From NCBI RefSeq assembly GCF_008000995.1, contig NZ_CP042828.1, positions 3,214,882 through 3,278,881 on the forward strand: a DNA stretch of 64,000 bases. Direction: 5' to 3'. Below are positions 53,201 to 61,195 of the stretch, piece by piece. Under the pieces are notes generated by a model, which had not been told where the DNA came from, ran no database searches, and worked only from the letters and a program-made list of their open reading frames with translations. Within the stretch, counting starts at the first letter, position 1. Each line of letters begins with the position of its first letter. Source of the stretch: Ruania zhangjianzhongii. GTDB lineage: Bacteria > Actinomycetota > Actinomycetes > Actinomycetales > Beutenbergiaceae. Position numbers and translations under genes: made by a program.

Positions 53201-55164
53201 TTGCCCACGGTGATCTCCTGGACGGCGAGGCCGAACAGTCCCTGCGGGTCGGTGACACGCACGACGGCGGTGTACTGACCGAGCTCGTCGTAGGTGAAGC
53301 TCTCCACGGCCTCACCCTCGACGAATTCACCATCGCCCTCGAAGTCCCACTCATAGGTGACGTTCTCGGCTTCGGGGTCGACCGACGCCGAAGCATCGAA
53401 CTGCACCTCCAGCGGAGCGTCACTGCTGGAGATCTGGTCCGCCTCCAGCACGGCGCGCGGAGTCTTGTTGTTCGGGTTGTAGTCGATCCGGTAGATGCCG
53501 GCTTCCGGGTTCTGCCGGAAGAAGCCCTTGCCGTACTCCAGGACGTACAAGCTGCCGTCCGGGCCGAACTCCATGTCCATGATGCCGGACCACTCGGGGA
53601 CCGCCTGCTCATAGAGGTGCGCATTGGGCAGGAAGTTGTAGATGTCGGTCACTTCGCCGTCGCTACTGAGCTCATCCAGCCCGAATGCGGCGACGTAGTC
53701 CTGAGAGAACTCGGCCATGAACGCATGGCCGTCCCAGACCTCGGGGAACTGCGTGGTCGATTCGTTCTCGGCGTCGTAGCGATAGATCGGGCCACCCATC
53801 GGGGCCTGGCCGCCACCGTCGGTGAAGCTGACGAGTCCGTCCCACGCCTCAGGCTGGTCACCGGGCTCGTCGCCATACCAGATCTGCGGCTCGGTCACCG
53901 GCGGGAGCTGCTCCAGCCCGGTGTTGAAGGTCGAGTTGTTCACCGGTCCGGTGGCGCAGTCGAAGGTGACGTCACCGGCAACACCGTCCTCGAAGTTCCA
54001 CTCGTTGTAGGCACCGCCGTCGTTCGGGCCGTGGCAGTAGGGCCAGCCGCCGTTCATCGGCTCGGTCGTCAGCTGCCACTCCACATACCCCATCGGGCCG
54101 CGGTCGGCCTGCGCTGAGCCGGCGTCCGGGCCGTAGTCACCCCAGACCAGGGCACCAGACTCGGTGTCGAAATCGATCCGGAACGGGTTCCGGACCCCCG
54201 TGACGTAGATCTCTTCCCGCACCAGTTCGGCGTCGTACTCGCCAGTGTTGAAGAGATTGCCCTCGGGAATCGTGTAAGTGCTCTCGGGCCCCGGCTCGGC
54301 ACCGGAGGCGATGTCGTCCAGTACGTTGATCCGCAGGATGGAGCCGCGCAGGTCGTTGGTGTTACCCGAACCGCGGCGTGAGTCGAAACCCGGGTTCATC
54401 CCTGGGGCGTTGTTGATCGGGGTGTAGCCGTTCGCGCCCGGGGTACCGGCGGGTGTGTTGTCACCAGTGGACAGGTAGAGGTTGCCGTCACCGTCGAACG
54501 CGATGTCGGCGCCCACGTGGCAGCACTGTCCGCGCTGAGCGTCGATCTTGATGATCTGCTGCTCACTGTCAAGGTCTAGGTTGCCCGTCTCCGGGTCGAA
54601 CTGGAAGCGGGAGAGCACGTTGTAACCGAGCCACTGGTCCCAGTAGGTCTCCGGGTCGGCACCCTCAGGGAGCTGTTCCGGTGCACTACCCGACGGAGTG
54701 GTCTGCGGATAGTCGACACCGGTCGCAGACGTGCCCGACATCTCTCGCGGGGCATAGGCCATGTAGACCCAGTGGTTCTCCTCGAAGTTCGGGTCCAGCG
54801 CGATGCCCTGCAGCCCGTCCTCGGAGTTGTGGTAGACGTCGAGCTCGGCGACCTGAGAGGTCAGGCCGCTGGTCGGGTCGGTCAGTCGCAGCACGCCGTC
54901 ACGTGCCGTGTGCAGGACGCGTGAGTCCGGCAGGACCGCGAGGTCGATCGGTTCACCGGTGTCCTTGGTGAGGAGGAGTTTCTCGTAGTCGCTCCAGTCG
55001 ACACCTTCGGGCGCATCTGCCTGGACCGCGGCCGTGGCACCGGCATCATCATGCCCCGGGTGCGCACTGGCCCCACTCAACGTCAGTGGCGCTATCACCG
55101 CGGCGGCTAGCGCGGCGGCTGCACCTCGCCCCAGCCATTGGCTCACTCTGGAAGGTCTCGACAC
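50212..55164 (-). CDS. Wall-anchored chimera: PQQ-type sugar dehydrogenase, PKD, CBM, jelly-roll, isomerase-like TIM barrel, LPTTG
   Basis: 1650 aa; GTG at 55164 with GAGGAGG 5 nt upstream. Signal peptide about 1-34. Residues about 55-565: soluble glucose/sorbosone dehydrogenase propeller (VLPDSRVLHTARDGVLRL; catalytic-type His216 in CCHVGADIAFDGDGNLYLS; VTGVRNPFRIDFD). About 570-655: PKD domain. About 760-880: CBM6-like beta domain. About 885-1090: concanavalin-like domain (GGIMVRADEDNYVKID). About 1105-1375: xylose-isomerase-like TIM barrel (TFELDVAWAAHAG, LLHIKDATD). Then two related beta repeats starting VTPEEV, a DPTGPGADPTGPG-type linker, LPTTG near 1617, membrane helix and RRQHA. Sortase would attach it to peptidoglycan. 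The TIM part has a different codon style. Confidence 0.9.
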   Translation of the reverse strand: MSRPSRVSQWLGRGAAAALAAAVIAPLTLSGASAHPGHDDAGATAAVQADAPEGVDWSDYEKLLLTKDTGEPIDLAVLPDSRVLHTARDGVLRLTDPTSGLTSQVAELDVYHNSEDGLQGIALDPNFEENHWVYMAYAPREMSGTSATGVDYPQTTPSGSAPEQLPEGADPETYWDQWLGYNVLSRFQFDPETGNLDLDSEQQIIKIDAQRGQCCHVGADIAFDGDGNLYLSTGDNTPAGTPGANGYTPINNAPGMNPGFDSRRGSGNTNDLRGSILRINVLDDIASGAEPGPESTYTIPEGNLFNTGEYDAELVREEIYVTGVRNPFRIDFDTESGALVWGDYGPDAGSAQADRGPMGYVEWQLTTEPMNGGWPYCHGPNDGGAYNEWNFEDGVAGDVTFDCATGPVNNSTFNTGLEQLPPVTEPQIWYGDEPGDQPEAWDGLVSFTDGGGQAPMGGPIYRYDAENESTTQFPEVWDGHAFMAEFSQDYVAAFGLDELSSDGEVTDIYNFLPNAHLYEQAVPEWSGIMDMEFGPDGSLYVLEYGKGFFRQNPEAGIYRIDYNPNNKTPRAVLEADQISSSDAPLEVQFDASASVDPEAENVTYEWDFEGDGEFVEGEAVESFTYDELGQYTAVVRVTDPQGLFGLAVQEITVGNTAPEIELNVDNGAIFNWGDSVDISVSVTDAEDGNEPVCDRVNWTFGLGHNLHAHPEVSGTGCEFTLETSENAVEHGEGEKIFGTLVVSYTDEAQGDVPATTGEATLVLKPEVQQAEWYDSAEGVSVADDPDASAGSYVTEFEEGDSITFEPVALTHAPSGEPIDTVTARGSGEGTLSLNWQDETLASFDFSGDTGWQDVTAALEQAPEGSGAVVVTSTGGVDLDALTFAASGDSGSEPPVCEDPEADVPADDEFDGTQVDPCRWEIVDYDSDLAHVSDGSYHVSTTDADFYGTDNSPVPNILQSKVLSGDQWTVEAAFTADLESSYQQGGIMVRADEDNYVKIDPVYAGDGGDTPLRVELRSEVNGEVQDPQDDLTDLALPTDGTYHVQLTRDGDTFTGAFSTDGEDWQELPSAVTNASLADAAPGLYALGAQQAEPTTVSFDYFRVVDGEESPEPIEVPVEDVSLQMFSLIPWVDEVGLEAVLERLGEIGFVNIEPFGGNFEGYTAQEFRELAAGYGLSVPSSHYNVDEDSFGETLEFVDTLGQEYVGSGGFAAPGIDTYEDTLATAETMNRLGQLSVAAGVGKFFGHNHDGEFTTMYEHEGEQLSAWEILVAETNPEYVTFELDVAWAAHAGVDVVELIGTYGDRVELLHIKDATDLGGADGPTFTNLGEGEMALQEILAAAQEAPIAYYALEYDMAGDGESFATSGFEYLTGIEAGQPEPEEPVQVTPEEVTFTDEPGTDSDSFVVPEVEGVQYLAGGDVIEAGTHPGEGTVTVTAQAVEGYELAEGATVEWSHTFDATGGPGELVEVTPEEVVFTDEPGTENDAFTIPEVEGVEYVLLGESAGGSPGVAGSRSVLARDIAAALVPTPDEVLEPGTYAAQGSVTIIARAAAGYVLPEGATTEWTFEFSTAGQEAPTDPGADPTDPGADPTGPGADPTGPGQDPTGSGEVPTEGSTGGDLPTTGADVGVLAALAALLLLVGTGIATRARRQHA

Positions 55165-55323
55165 AATTTCCTCCTCGAAATCTCCACCAACCACGTCTGC
55201 CGACGTGTGCGCGGAGCCATCTCCTACAGACATCGCCTCGGCCGGCCCTGGTGTTCGGAGCCCGCGGCAATGCCGGACCCTGTGTGCGGAACTACCAGCG
55301 GGCCGCTGCCGCACACCCGAGCA

Positions 55324-55364
55324 ACCGTAACAGGACTTTCGTCGCTGTCAACACAAAAGTCCTG
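55324..55364 (-). promoter_or_regulatory. Promoter with flanking operator upstream of the chimeric gene
   Basis: On the minus strand TTGACA (55346-55351) and TACGGT (55324-55329) are spaced 16 bp, a good sigma-70-type promoter about 150 nt before the GTG. CAGGACTTT (55331-55339) and AAAGTCCTG (55356-55364) form a 9-bp inverted repeat that straddles the -35 box, where a repressor could bind. Confidence 0.55.
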
Positions 55365-55384
55365 AATTGCCGAACATTCTTCGG

Positions 55385-56542
55385 CTACGCACCTGCCTGA
55401 TCCTTGATGTCTCTCGCTCCGAGCGCAGCCGCGTACCTGATCGCCATATCGAGCTGGTCCGCCACCATCGACCAGGCAGGCATGACGACGTCGATCACCG
55501 GCTCCAGGCCGGGCGTTGTCAGCAGGCAACGCCGCGCCAGCACCAGCTCGTGGCGTGCTTGCGCGTCGACCCGAGCGGGCGCGTCGGATGCACCGAGCTC
55601 ACGGCGGATCAGGTCGGCCGCCGCCACGTCCAGGTCCGCTCTGCCCACGGCTGAGCCGATGCGGTCCCAGACCGGGAGTTCCCGGGCGTAGAGCATGAGC
55701 GTGGTCGCTTTGCCTTCACGCAGATCTGACAGCTGACTCTTCCCGGTGACCGCCTCTGGTGCGAACACCCCCAGCAGGTCGTCAGCGAGCTGGAATGCCT
55801 TGCCGAGCGCTTGTCCGACACGGTCGAGCGGCTCCTGGACATCGTCGGGGGCTTGCGCGAGCACTGCGCCAGCCCGTAGCGGAGCCTGGAAAGAGTAGAA
55901 GGCAGTCTTCTCTGCCGCAGTGGTCAGCGCCTGCTCGGCCGAGACCTCCCAGAGCCCATGCGCTGCCGCTACATCGCCAAGTTCGCCGGCGACGCTGACG
56001 AACACGGTGCGCCAGAGCAGATCGGCGAGTACGGTGCGAACCGCGACCGGGGCCTCGACGGTGGCGGTGAGCCGGTGTGCGAGCGCGATCGCCAGGTCGC
56101 CGGCGAGCACTGCGGAGGCTTCGGCCAGGTGCTCAGCCGTCGTGGTGTCTGCACCCTCGGCCGTAGCTGCGGAACTCATTCCGGCGGCGAGATTAGGGTG
56201 TCCGCGGCGCAGCGTGTCGTGGTCGATGAGATCGTCGTGCACCAGAAAGCCCGCGTGCAGCAACTCGAACGCGGCACCGAGCCGCGCTGCTGCCGGAAGA
56301 TCCTTCCCGCACAGGCCAGTGTAGGTCTCGATGACGAGCCGGCCGCGAAAGTGCTTGCCACCCGAGATCGCCTGCTCCAGGTGCCGCCAGAGCAATTCGT
56401 ACGGCCGGCCGTGCCCTGCTGCCTGGCGCCACTCCTGGGCCACCACCTCCCGGAGAACCTCGGCCACCGCCGCGGAGGGATCTCCCCGCCCGGACTCGGC
56501 CACACTCCGCTCCGCTTCGAGCTGTTCTGGCCGCTCGCTCAT
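55385..56542 (-). CDS. (E)-isoprenyl diphosphate synthase
   Basis: 385 aa. First Asp-rich motif in GFLVHDDLIDHDTLRRGHPN, substrate-binding GGKHFRGRL, and second motif LADDLLGVF, in which the last Asp is replaced by Gly as in many actinobacterial prenyl synthases. Condenses isopentenyl diphosphate with an allylic diphosphate; chain length is not predictable. Divergent from the Ebo-type operon across a 149-bp region, so probably supplies the prenyl donor for the UbiA-type enzyme there. Confidence 0.9.
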   Translation of the reverse strand: MSERPEQLEAERSVAESGRGDPSAAVAEVLREVVAQEWRQAAGHGRPYELLWRHLEQAISGGKHFRGRLVIETYTGLCGKDLPAAARLGAAFELLHAGFLVHDDLIDHDTLRRGHPNLAAGMSSAATAEGADTTTAEHLAEASAVLAGDLAIALAHRLTATVEAPVAVRTVLADLLWRTVFVSVAGELGDVAAAHGLWEVSAEQALTTAAEKTAFYSFQAPLRAGAVLAQAPDDVQEPLDRVGQALGKAFQLADDLLGVFAPEAVTGKSQLSDLREGKATTLMLYARELPVWDRIGSAVGRADLDVAAADLIRRELGASDAPARVDAQARHELVLARRCLLTTPGLEPVIDVVMPAWSMVADQLDMAIRYAAALGARDIKDQAGA

Positions 56543-56612
56543 ATCGACACCTTCGGGTCCCGTCTTCTTGTCTACCGCTCGAACTTTCCCTGCTATTGTG
56601 AGTCTGTTACCA

Positions 56613-56628
56613 GAACTTGTTCAAGTTC
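56613..56628. promoter_or_regulatory. Perfect palindrome in the divergent promoter of the Ebo-type cluster
   Basis: GAACTTG-TT-CAAGTTC, 7-bp perfect arms with a 2-bp centre, lies between the prenyl synthase and inositol-3-phosphate synthase genes. Its symmetry and location suit a dimeric repressor controlling both directions, possibly the ROK regulator at the cluster's other end. Confidence 0.55.
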
Positions 56629-56691
56629 ATCGCTATCAACGTCGATTGTCGTTGTTTCTACAACGCGGTTCGGGACAAAGAGGTGTTAGGC

Positions 56692-57885
56692 ATGAGCACA
56701 AGCCCAGGTGAGAAGGCCACCGCACGCGATGGTTCTCAGGTCCGTACCGGCATCTGGTTCATTGGTGCTCGCGGGTCGGTCGCGACGACGGCCACCATAG
56801 GCTCCCTGGCCGTGGCCGCCGGACTCGCAGACCGGACCGGACTGGTCAGTGAGCTCGCGCCGATCGCCGCGGCAACTGCCCCGATCGAGATCGGGAGTCT
56901 GGTCACCGGGGGGCACGACGTCGCCGATACTCCGCTGCCTGAGCGCGCCATGGCGCTGGCGGAGTCGGGGGTGTTCCCGTTCGCCCTGGCAGCTGCCCTG
57001 CGCGACGAGCTCGCCGAGGCCGATAAGCGGATCAAGTCGGCACCCCGGCGGGCGACCCAACGAGAGACAGCGTCCGCGATCGCGGACGATCTGCACTCCT
57101 TCCGCGAGGAGCACGGGCTGGCTCGCGTGGTCGTCGTGGACGTCAGCAACACTGAAGCGCCAGTACAGCCAGGACCGGAGCTGAACGATCTGGCAACACT
57201 CGAGGAAGCGCTGGACGCCGGACGCTCACCCCTGCCGCAGAGCTCGCTCTATGCCTACGCGGCCTTCCGTGCCGGCTGTGCGCTCGTTGCATTCACGCCG
57301 AGCCCGGGCCCGAACCTCCCCGCTCTGGTGGAGCTGGCCCAGCGGCAGAGCGTGCCGTGGGCCGGTCGCGACGGAAAGACCGGTGAGACGCTCGTCAAGA
57401 CCACGCTGGCGCCGATGTTCGCGACCCGAGCGTTGAAAGTCCGGTCGTGGGCGTCCTATAACCTGCTCGGCGGCGGAGATGGCCAGACCCTTGCCGACCC
57501 AGATGCCGCGATGAGCAAGACGGCAACCAAGGGTGCCGGGGTCGACGCGATCCTGGGCCACCACGTCGACGGCCCGCTGCGGATCGACTATGTCGAAGAC
57601 CTCGGTGACTGGAAAACCGCGTGGGACCACGTCTCCTTCGAGGGTTTCCTCGGCACCAGGATGACGATGCAGTTCACCTGGCAGGGGTGCGACTCGGCCC
57701 TTGCGGCACCGCTGGTGCTGGACCTCGTGCGACTCGTGGCGCGAGCGCACGAGACCGGCGAAGTGGGCGTCATTGGTGCGATGGCCTTCTTCTTCAAGGA
57801 GCCTCTCGGTGGCGAGGAACACGCCCTCAGCGGACAGTGGCAAGCGCTCAGCGAGTGGTGCGAGAAGCTCGCCATCGCTCGATGA
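56692..57885 (+). CDS. Inositol-3-phosphate synthase family protein (Ebo-type cluster)
   Basis: 397 aa from the ATG at 56692; residues encoded upstream do not look like the family. Myo-inositol-1-phosphate synthase fold: Rossmann WFIGARGSVATTATIG, VVVVDVSNTEAP, LYAYAAFRAGCALVAFTPSP, and the catalytic-domain segments GKTGETLVKTTLAPMFATRA, VRSWASYNLLGGGDGQTL and DHVSFEGFLGTRMTMQFTW. It should cyclise glucose-6-phosphate to inositol-3-phosphate with bound NAD. In cyanobacterial and proteobacterial ebo operons a sugar-phosphate cyclase (EboD) occupies this role. Stop overlaps the next start by 4 nt. Confidence 0.9.
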   Translation: MSTSPGEKATARDGSQVRTGIWFIGARGSVATTATIGSLAVAAGLADRTGLVSELAPIAAATAPIEIGSLVTGGHDVADTPLPERAMALAESGVFPFALAAALRDELAEADKRIKSAPRRATQRETASAIADDLHSFREEHGLARVVVVDVSNTEAPVQPGPELNDLATLEEALDAGRSPLPQSSLYAYAAFRAGCALVAFTPSPGPNLPALVELAQRQSVPWAGRDGKTGETLVKTTLAPMFATRALKVRSWASYNLLGGGDGQTLADPDAAMSKTATKGAGVDAILGHHVDGPLRIDYVEDLGDWKTAWDHVSFEGFLGTRMTMQFTWQGCDSALAAPLVLDLVRLVARAHETGEVGVIGAMAFFFKEPLGGEEHALSGQWQALSEWCEKLAIAR

Positions 57886-58751
57886 CCGCCCTTCGGGACC
57901 TGATCGAGCTGACCCGGCTGCCGGCAGCGCTGACCGTGCCAGGAGACACCCTCGCGGGAGCGGCCGCCGCCGGCAGCCTGCCCAGCTGGCGCGCGGCTCC
58001 GCTCGCCGCCTCGTCCGCGTGCCTCTACTGGGCCGGGATGGCCCTGAACGACTACGCGGACCGCGAGCTGGATGCGCAGGAGCGCCCGGAGCGGCCGATT
58101 CCTTCCGGGCGGGTCAGTCCATCTACTGCGCTCCGACTTGCCGGTGGCCTCACGCTCGCGGGACTCACGCTGGCCGCCACCGCCGGACCCCGTCCCCTGG
58201 CCGTCGCCCTGCCCCTAGCGGGCGCCGTGTGGACCTACGACCTGATCGCGAAACCGACCGTCGCCGGTCCGCTGGTCATGGGCACCACCCGGTTTCTCGA
58301 CGTCCTGATGGGTGGCACGGCCAACCCGCGACGCGCTCTGCCGGCCGCTCTCGCGTTGGGCGTCCACACCACAGCGGTCACCGTGCTGAGCCGGGGAGAG
58401 GTACACGGGACTTCGACCCGGACCGCGACCGCAACGGTGGCGACTACGGGCGTCGTGGCGTCCGCAGCGGCGATCCAGTCGCTGCGCGATACCTCCCAGC
58501 CACCGGCTGCGAGGATCGCCGGTGCCGCCCTCGCCGGCACGTACGCGAGTGCCGTCGGGCAAACGCAGGGCGACGCCGTGGCACGCCCCGATCCGGCGAC
58601 AGTACGACGGGCCACCCGCCGCGGGATCCACGGGATGGTTCCACTCCAGGCCAGCCTGATCGCCCGGCGCGGTCATCTCGGCATCGCCGCCGGGCTGCTC
58701 GCGCTCGGCCCGCTCCTGCGGGCCGCAGCGAAGGTGGTGTCCCCCACGTGA
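57882..58751 (+). CDS. eboC: UbiA-family prenyltransferase (EboC-like)
   Basis: 289 aa, multiple membrane helices. The prenyl-diphosphate/Mg motif is NDYADRELDAQERPERPIP followed by SGRVS, near residue 52. Resembles the actinobacterial UbiA branch associated with EboA genes. Would attach a prenyl chain to the hydrophilic product of the cluster, anchoring it in the membrane. Overlaps both neighbours by 4 nt. Confidence 0.88.
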   Translation: MTALRDLIELTRLPAALTVPGDTLAGAAAAGSLPSWRAAPLAASSACLYWAGMALNDYADRELDAQERPERPIPSGRVSPSTALRLAGGLTLAGLTLAATAGPRPLAVALPLAGAVWTYDLIAKPTVAGPLVMGTTRFLDVLMGGTANPRRALPAALALGVHTTAVTVLSRGEVHGTSTRTATATVATTGVVASAAAIQSLRDTSQPPAARIAGAALAGTYASAVGQTQGDAVARPDPATVRRATRRGIHGMVPLQASLIARRGHLGIAAGLLALGPLLRAAAKVVSPT

Positions 58752-59620
58752 CCCTTCGCCTGTCCTATGGAACGAACGGGTTCGGCGACCACCGGTTGTC
58801 GGATGCTCTGGCGATCATTGCCGACCTCGGCTATGACGGCGTGGCCCTCACCCTTGACCATCATCACCTCGACCCGTTTGCGGTCGATGTCGCGACCCAG
58901 GTCGGCACCATCGATCGGCTCTTGACGACCCACGGCCTGGCCGTGGTCATCGAGACCGGTGCCCGATACCTGCTCGACCCCCGGCGCAAGCACGAGCCGA
59001 CCCTGGTCTCGGCCCACGGGCGGGAGCTCCGCCTCGACTTCCTCCACCGGGCTATCGATATCGCGGCCGACCTCGGCAGCGACATCGTGCACTTCTGGTC
59101 CGGGACGCTTCCTGCCGGCACGTCGATCGACACTGGCTGGGACCGGCTGCTCACCGGTATGGCGGAGATCCTCCCGCACGCGGAGTCCGCAGGTGTGCGG
59201 CTGGCCGTTGAACCCGAACCCGGAATGCTCATCGAACGGCTCGCCGACGCCCAGGAGCTCCGCATGAGGCTCGGTTCGCCCGACGCGCTCCGGCTGACCC
59301 TCGACGTGGGCCATGCCCTCTGCAACGAAGACCTCACGCCGGATGCCGCGATTCGTGCGGCCGCCGGCGATCTCATCCACGTCCAGATCGAGGACATGCG
59401 CCGCGGGGTGCATGAGCACCTGGAGTTCGGCGACGGTGAGCTCGACCTGGACCGCTCGGTCGAAGCCCTGCTCGAGGTGCGCTACGCAGGGCTGGTCTCT
59501 GTGGAACTGGCACGGCACAGCCACGCAGCCCCAGTGACAGCCGCACGCTCGATCGACGCGCTACGCACCGCCGTCGCCAGCTGTGAATCGCGACTGGCGA
59601 CGACTCAGGAGCCGAGATGA
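58748..59620 (+). CDS. Sugar phosphate isomerase/epimerase-like TIM barrel of the Ebo-type cluster
   Basis: 290 aa, GTG start overlapping the UbiA stop by 4 nt. AP-endonuclease-2-like barrel: LSYGTNGFGDHRLSDALAII, LAVEPEPGMLIERLAD (Glu), LTLDVGHALCNEDLTPD (Asp/His), HVQIEDMRRGVHEH (His) and LVSVELARHSH (Glu), so the metal site is complete. An isomerase or epimerase of a cyclitol or keto-sugar is plausible. It is additional to the EboE barrel further down. Confidence 0.85.
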   Translation: MTLRLSYGTNGFGDHRLSDALAIIADLGYDGVALTLDHHHLDPFAVDVATQVGTIDRLLTTHGLAVVIETGARYLLDPRRKHEPTLVSAHGRELRLDFLHRAIDIAADLGSDIVHFWSGTLPAGTSIDTGWDRLLTGMAEILPHAESAGVRLAVEPEPGMLIERLADAQELRMRLGSPDALRLTLDVGHALCNEDLTPDAAIRAAAGDLIHVQIEDMRRGVHEHLEFGDGELDLDRSVEALLEVRYAGLVSVELARHSHAAPVTAARSIDALRTAVASCESRLATTQEPR

Positions 59621-60303
59621 CCGAGCGGTACCACGCGATCCTCGCCGACAGACTGTCACCGCAGGCGCAAGACCGGCTGCACCAGATGACCACGGCCATC
59701 GGCGAGAAGCCCGCCGCCATCGCCGTGTTGTTCCCCGCCGCGGCGAGGGAGGTGGGCCGCGGACCGGTGGACGAGGGCGACCCGGGCGGTGTGCTGGGGC
59801 CGACGCTGGACGACATCGTCCGCGGCGTCCTCCTCCTCGCCCTCGCGGAGGCCGAACCCGATCCTTCGGACCTGCTGCGCCATGTCGGTCAGCTGTACCG
59901 GTTCGGCGACAGCGAGGAGCGGCGCGCCGTCCTACGCGCTCTGGCGGACCTCGGCCTGGGCCAGCCGGCCCAGTACCTCGTCGAGGATGCGTTACGCAGC
60001 AACGATGTCCGGCTGATCGGTGCCGCAATGGGTGACTGGGCCGGTGCTCACCTCGAGGACGCCGCGTGGCGGCAGGGCGTGCTCAAGTGCCTGTTCGTCG
60101 GAGTGCCCCTCGCAGCCGTGGCCCGCCTGACTGACCGTGCCGACGCCGAGCTTGCTCGCATGGTCGCCGCTTTCGCCCATGAGCGTCTGGCCGCGGGGCG
60201 AACCATCCCGCCGGATGCGCACCCGATCCTCGACCTGTTCCCCGGGTCGCTCGAACAGTTCCCCGACGTCGGCGCAGCACTGGACTCTGCGTCCTCACCC
60301 TGA
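59617..60303 (+). CDS. eboA: EboA-like protein
   Basis: 228 aa, all-helical, cytoplasmic. The C-terminal half matches EboA: GDSEERRAVLRALADLGLG, VEDALRSNDVRLIGAAMGD, AWRQGVLKCLFVGVPLAAVA and LARMVAAFAHERLAAGR. EboA is a conserved marker of ebo clusters; its biochemical role is not known. Start overlaps the previous stop by 4 nt. Confidence 0.9.
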   Translation: MTERYHAILADRLSPQAQDRLHQMTTAIGEKPAAIAVLFPAAAREVGRGPVDEGDPGGVLGPTLDDIVRGVLLLALAEAEPDPSDLLRHVGQLYRFGDSEERRAVLRALADLGLGQPAQYLVEDALRSNDVRLIGAAMGDWAGAHLEDAAWRQGVLKCLFVGVPLAAVARLTDRADAELARMVAAFAHERLAAGRTIPPDAHPILDLFPGSLEQFPDVGAALDSASSP

Positions 60304-60324
60304 TCGTCATCTCCAGGAGGCACC

Positions 60325-61191
60325 ATGCGCATCTTCGACCCGCACATCCACATGACGTCCCGGACCACGGACGACTACCAGAACATGCGCGAAGCGGGGG
60401 TCCAGGCCCTCGTCGAGCCGGCATTCTGGCTCGGTCAACCACGCACCAGCGTGGAGTCGTTCATCGACTACTTCGACGCCCTGATCGGCTGGGAGCGATT
60501 CCGGTCCGCACAGTTCGGGATCGCGCACCACGCGACGATCGCGTTGAATCCCAAAGAGGCCAACGACCCTCGGTGTGCGGAGGTCCTCGACCTGCTGCCC
60601 CGCTACCTGGCCAAGGACGGCGTTGTCGCTGTCGGAGAGGTCGGTTTCGACTCGATGACCGATGCGGAGGAGCACGCATTCGGCCGGCAGCTGGAGTTGG
60701 CGATTGAGCACGGTCTTCCGGCGATGGTGCACACTCCGCACCGCGACAAGGCTGCCGGCACCCGGCGCACCCTCGACCTGGTGCGCGAGGTCGGTATCGA
60801 CCCAGGGATGGTGGTGGTCGACCACCTGAACGAGACCACCGTGGACATGGTCAGCGACTCCGCCTGCTGGATGGGTTTCTCCATCTACCCCGACACCAAG
60901 ATGGACCCCGGCCGAATGGTCGCCATCCTGGCCCAGCACGGCCTGGACCGGGTGATGGTCAACTCAGCGGCCGACTGGGGGCACAGCAACCCGCTCAGCA
61001 CGCTCCGGACGGGCGAAGCGATGCTCGCCGCCGGCTTCAGCGACGACGACGTTGACCGGGTGCTGTGGCGCAACCCGGTGGAGTTCTTCGCGCAGAGTGG
61101 GCGCCTCATGCTCGAGGACAACGCGAGCGACGGCGCGACCTTCGAGGGCAACTCGATCCAGCGCGGCGAGCGCAAGGCCCAGGACGCCTGA
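60325..61191 (+). CDS. eboB: TatD-like metal-dependent hydrolase (EboB-like)
   Basis: 288 aa. Metal ligands of the amidohydrolase/TatD fold are all visible: His7 and His9 (FDPHIHM), Glu105 (VGEVGFD), His136/His139 (MVHTPHRD), His167 (VVVDHLNE) and Asp217 (NSAADWGHSN). CCAGGAGG lies just before the ATG, 21 nt after the eboA-like stop. Likely hydrolyses a small cyclic or phosphate ester intermediate rather than DNA. Confidence 0.9.
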   Translation: MRIFDPHIHMTSRTTDDYQNMREAGVQALVEPAFWLGQPRTSVESFIDYFDALIGWERFRSAQFGIAHHATIALNPKEANDPRCAEVLDLLPRYLAKDGVVAVGEVGFDSMTDAEEHAFGRQLELAIEHGLPAMVHTPHRDKAAGTRRTLDLVREVGIDPGMVVVDHLNETTVDMVSDSACWMGFSIYPDTKMDPGRMVAILAQHGLDRVMVNSAADWGHSNPLSTLRTGEAMLAAGFSDDDVDRVLWRNPVEFFAQSGRLMLEDNASDGATFEGNSIQRGERKAQDA

Positions 61192-61195
61192 CGCG

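Noticed and set aside
52354-54117. 587-codon plus-strand open frame within the chimera gene
   Set aside because: Antisense shadow; the minus strand has clear dehydrogenase, PKD and carbohydrate-type domains.
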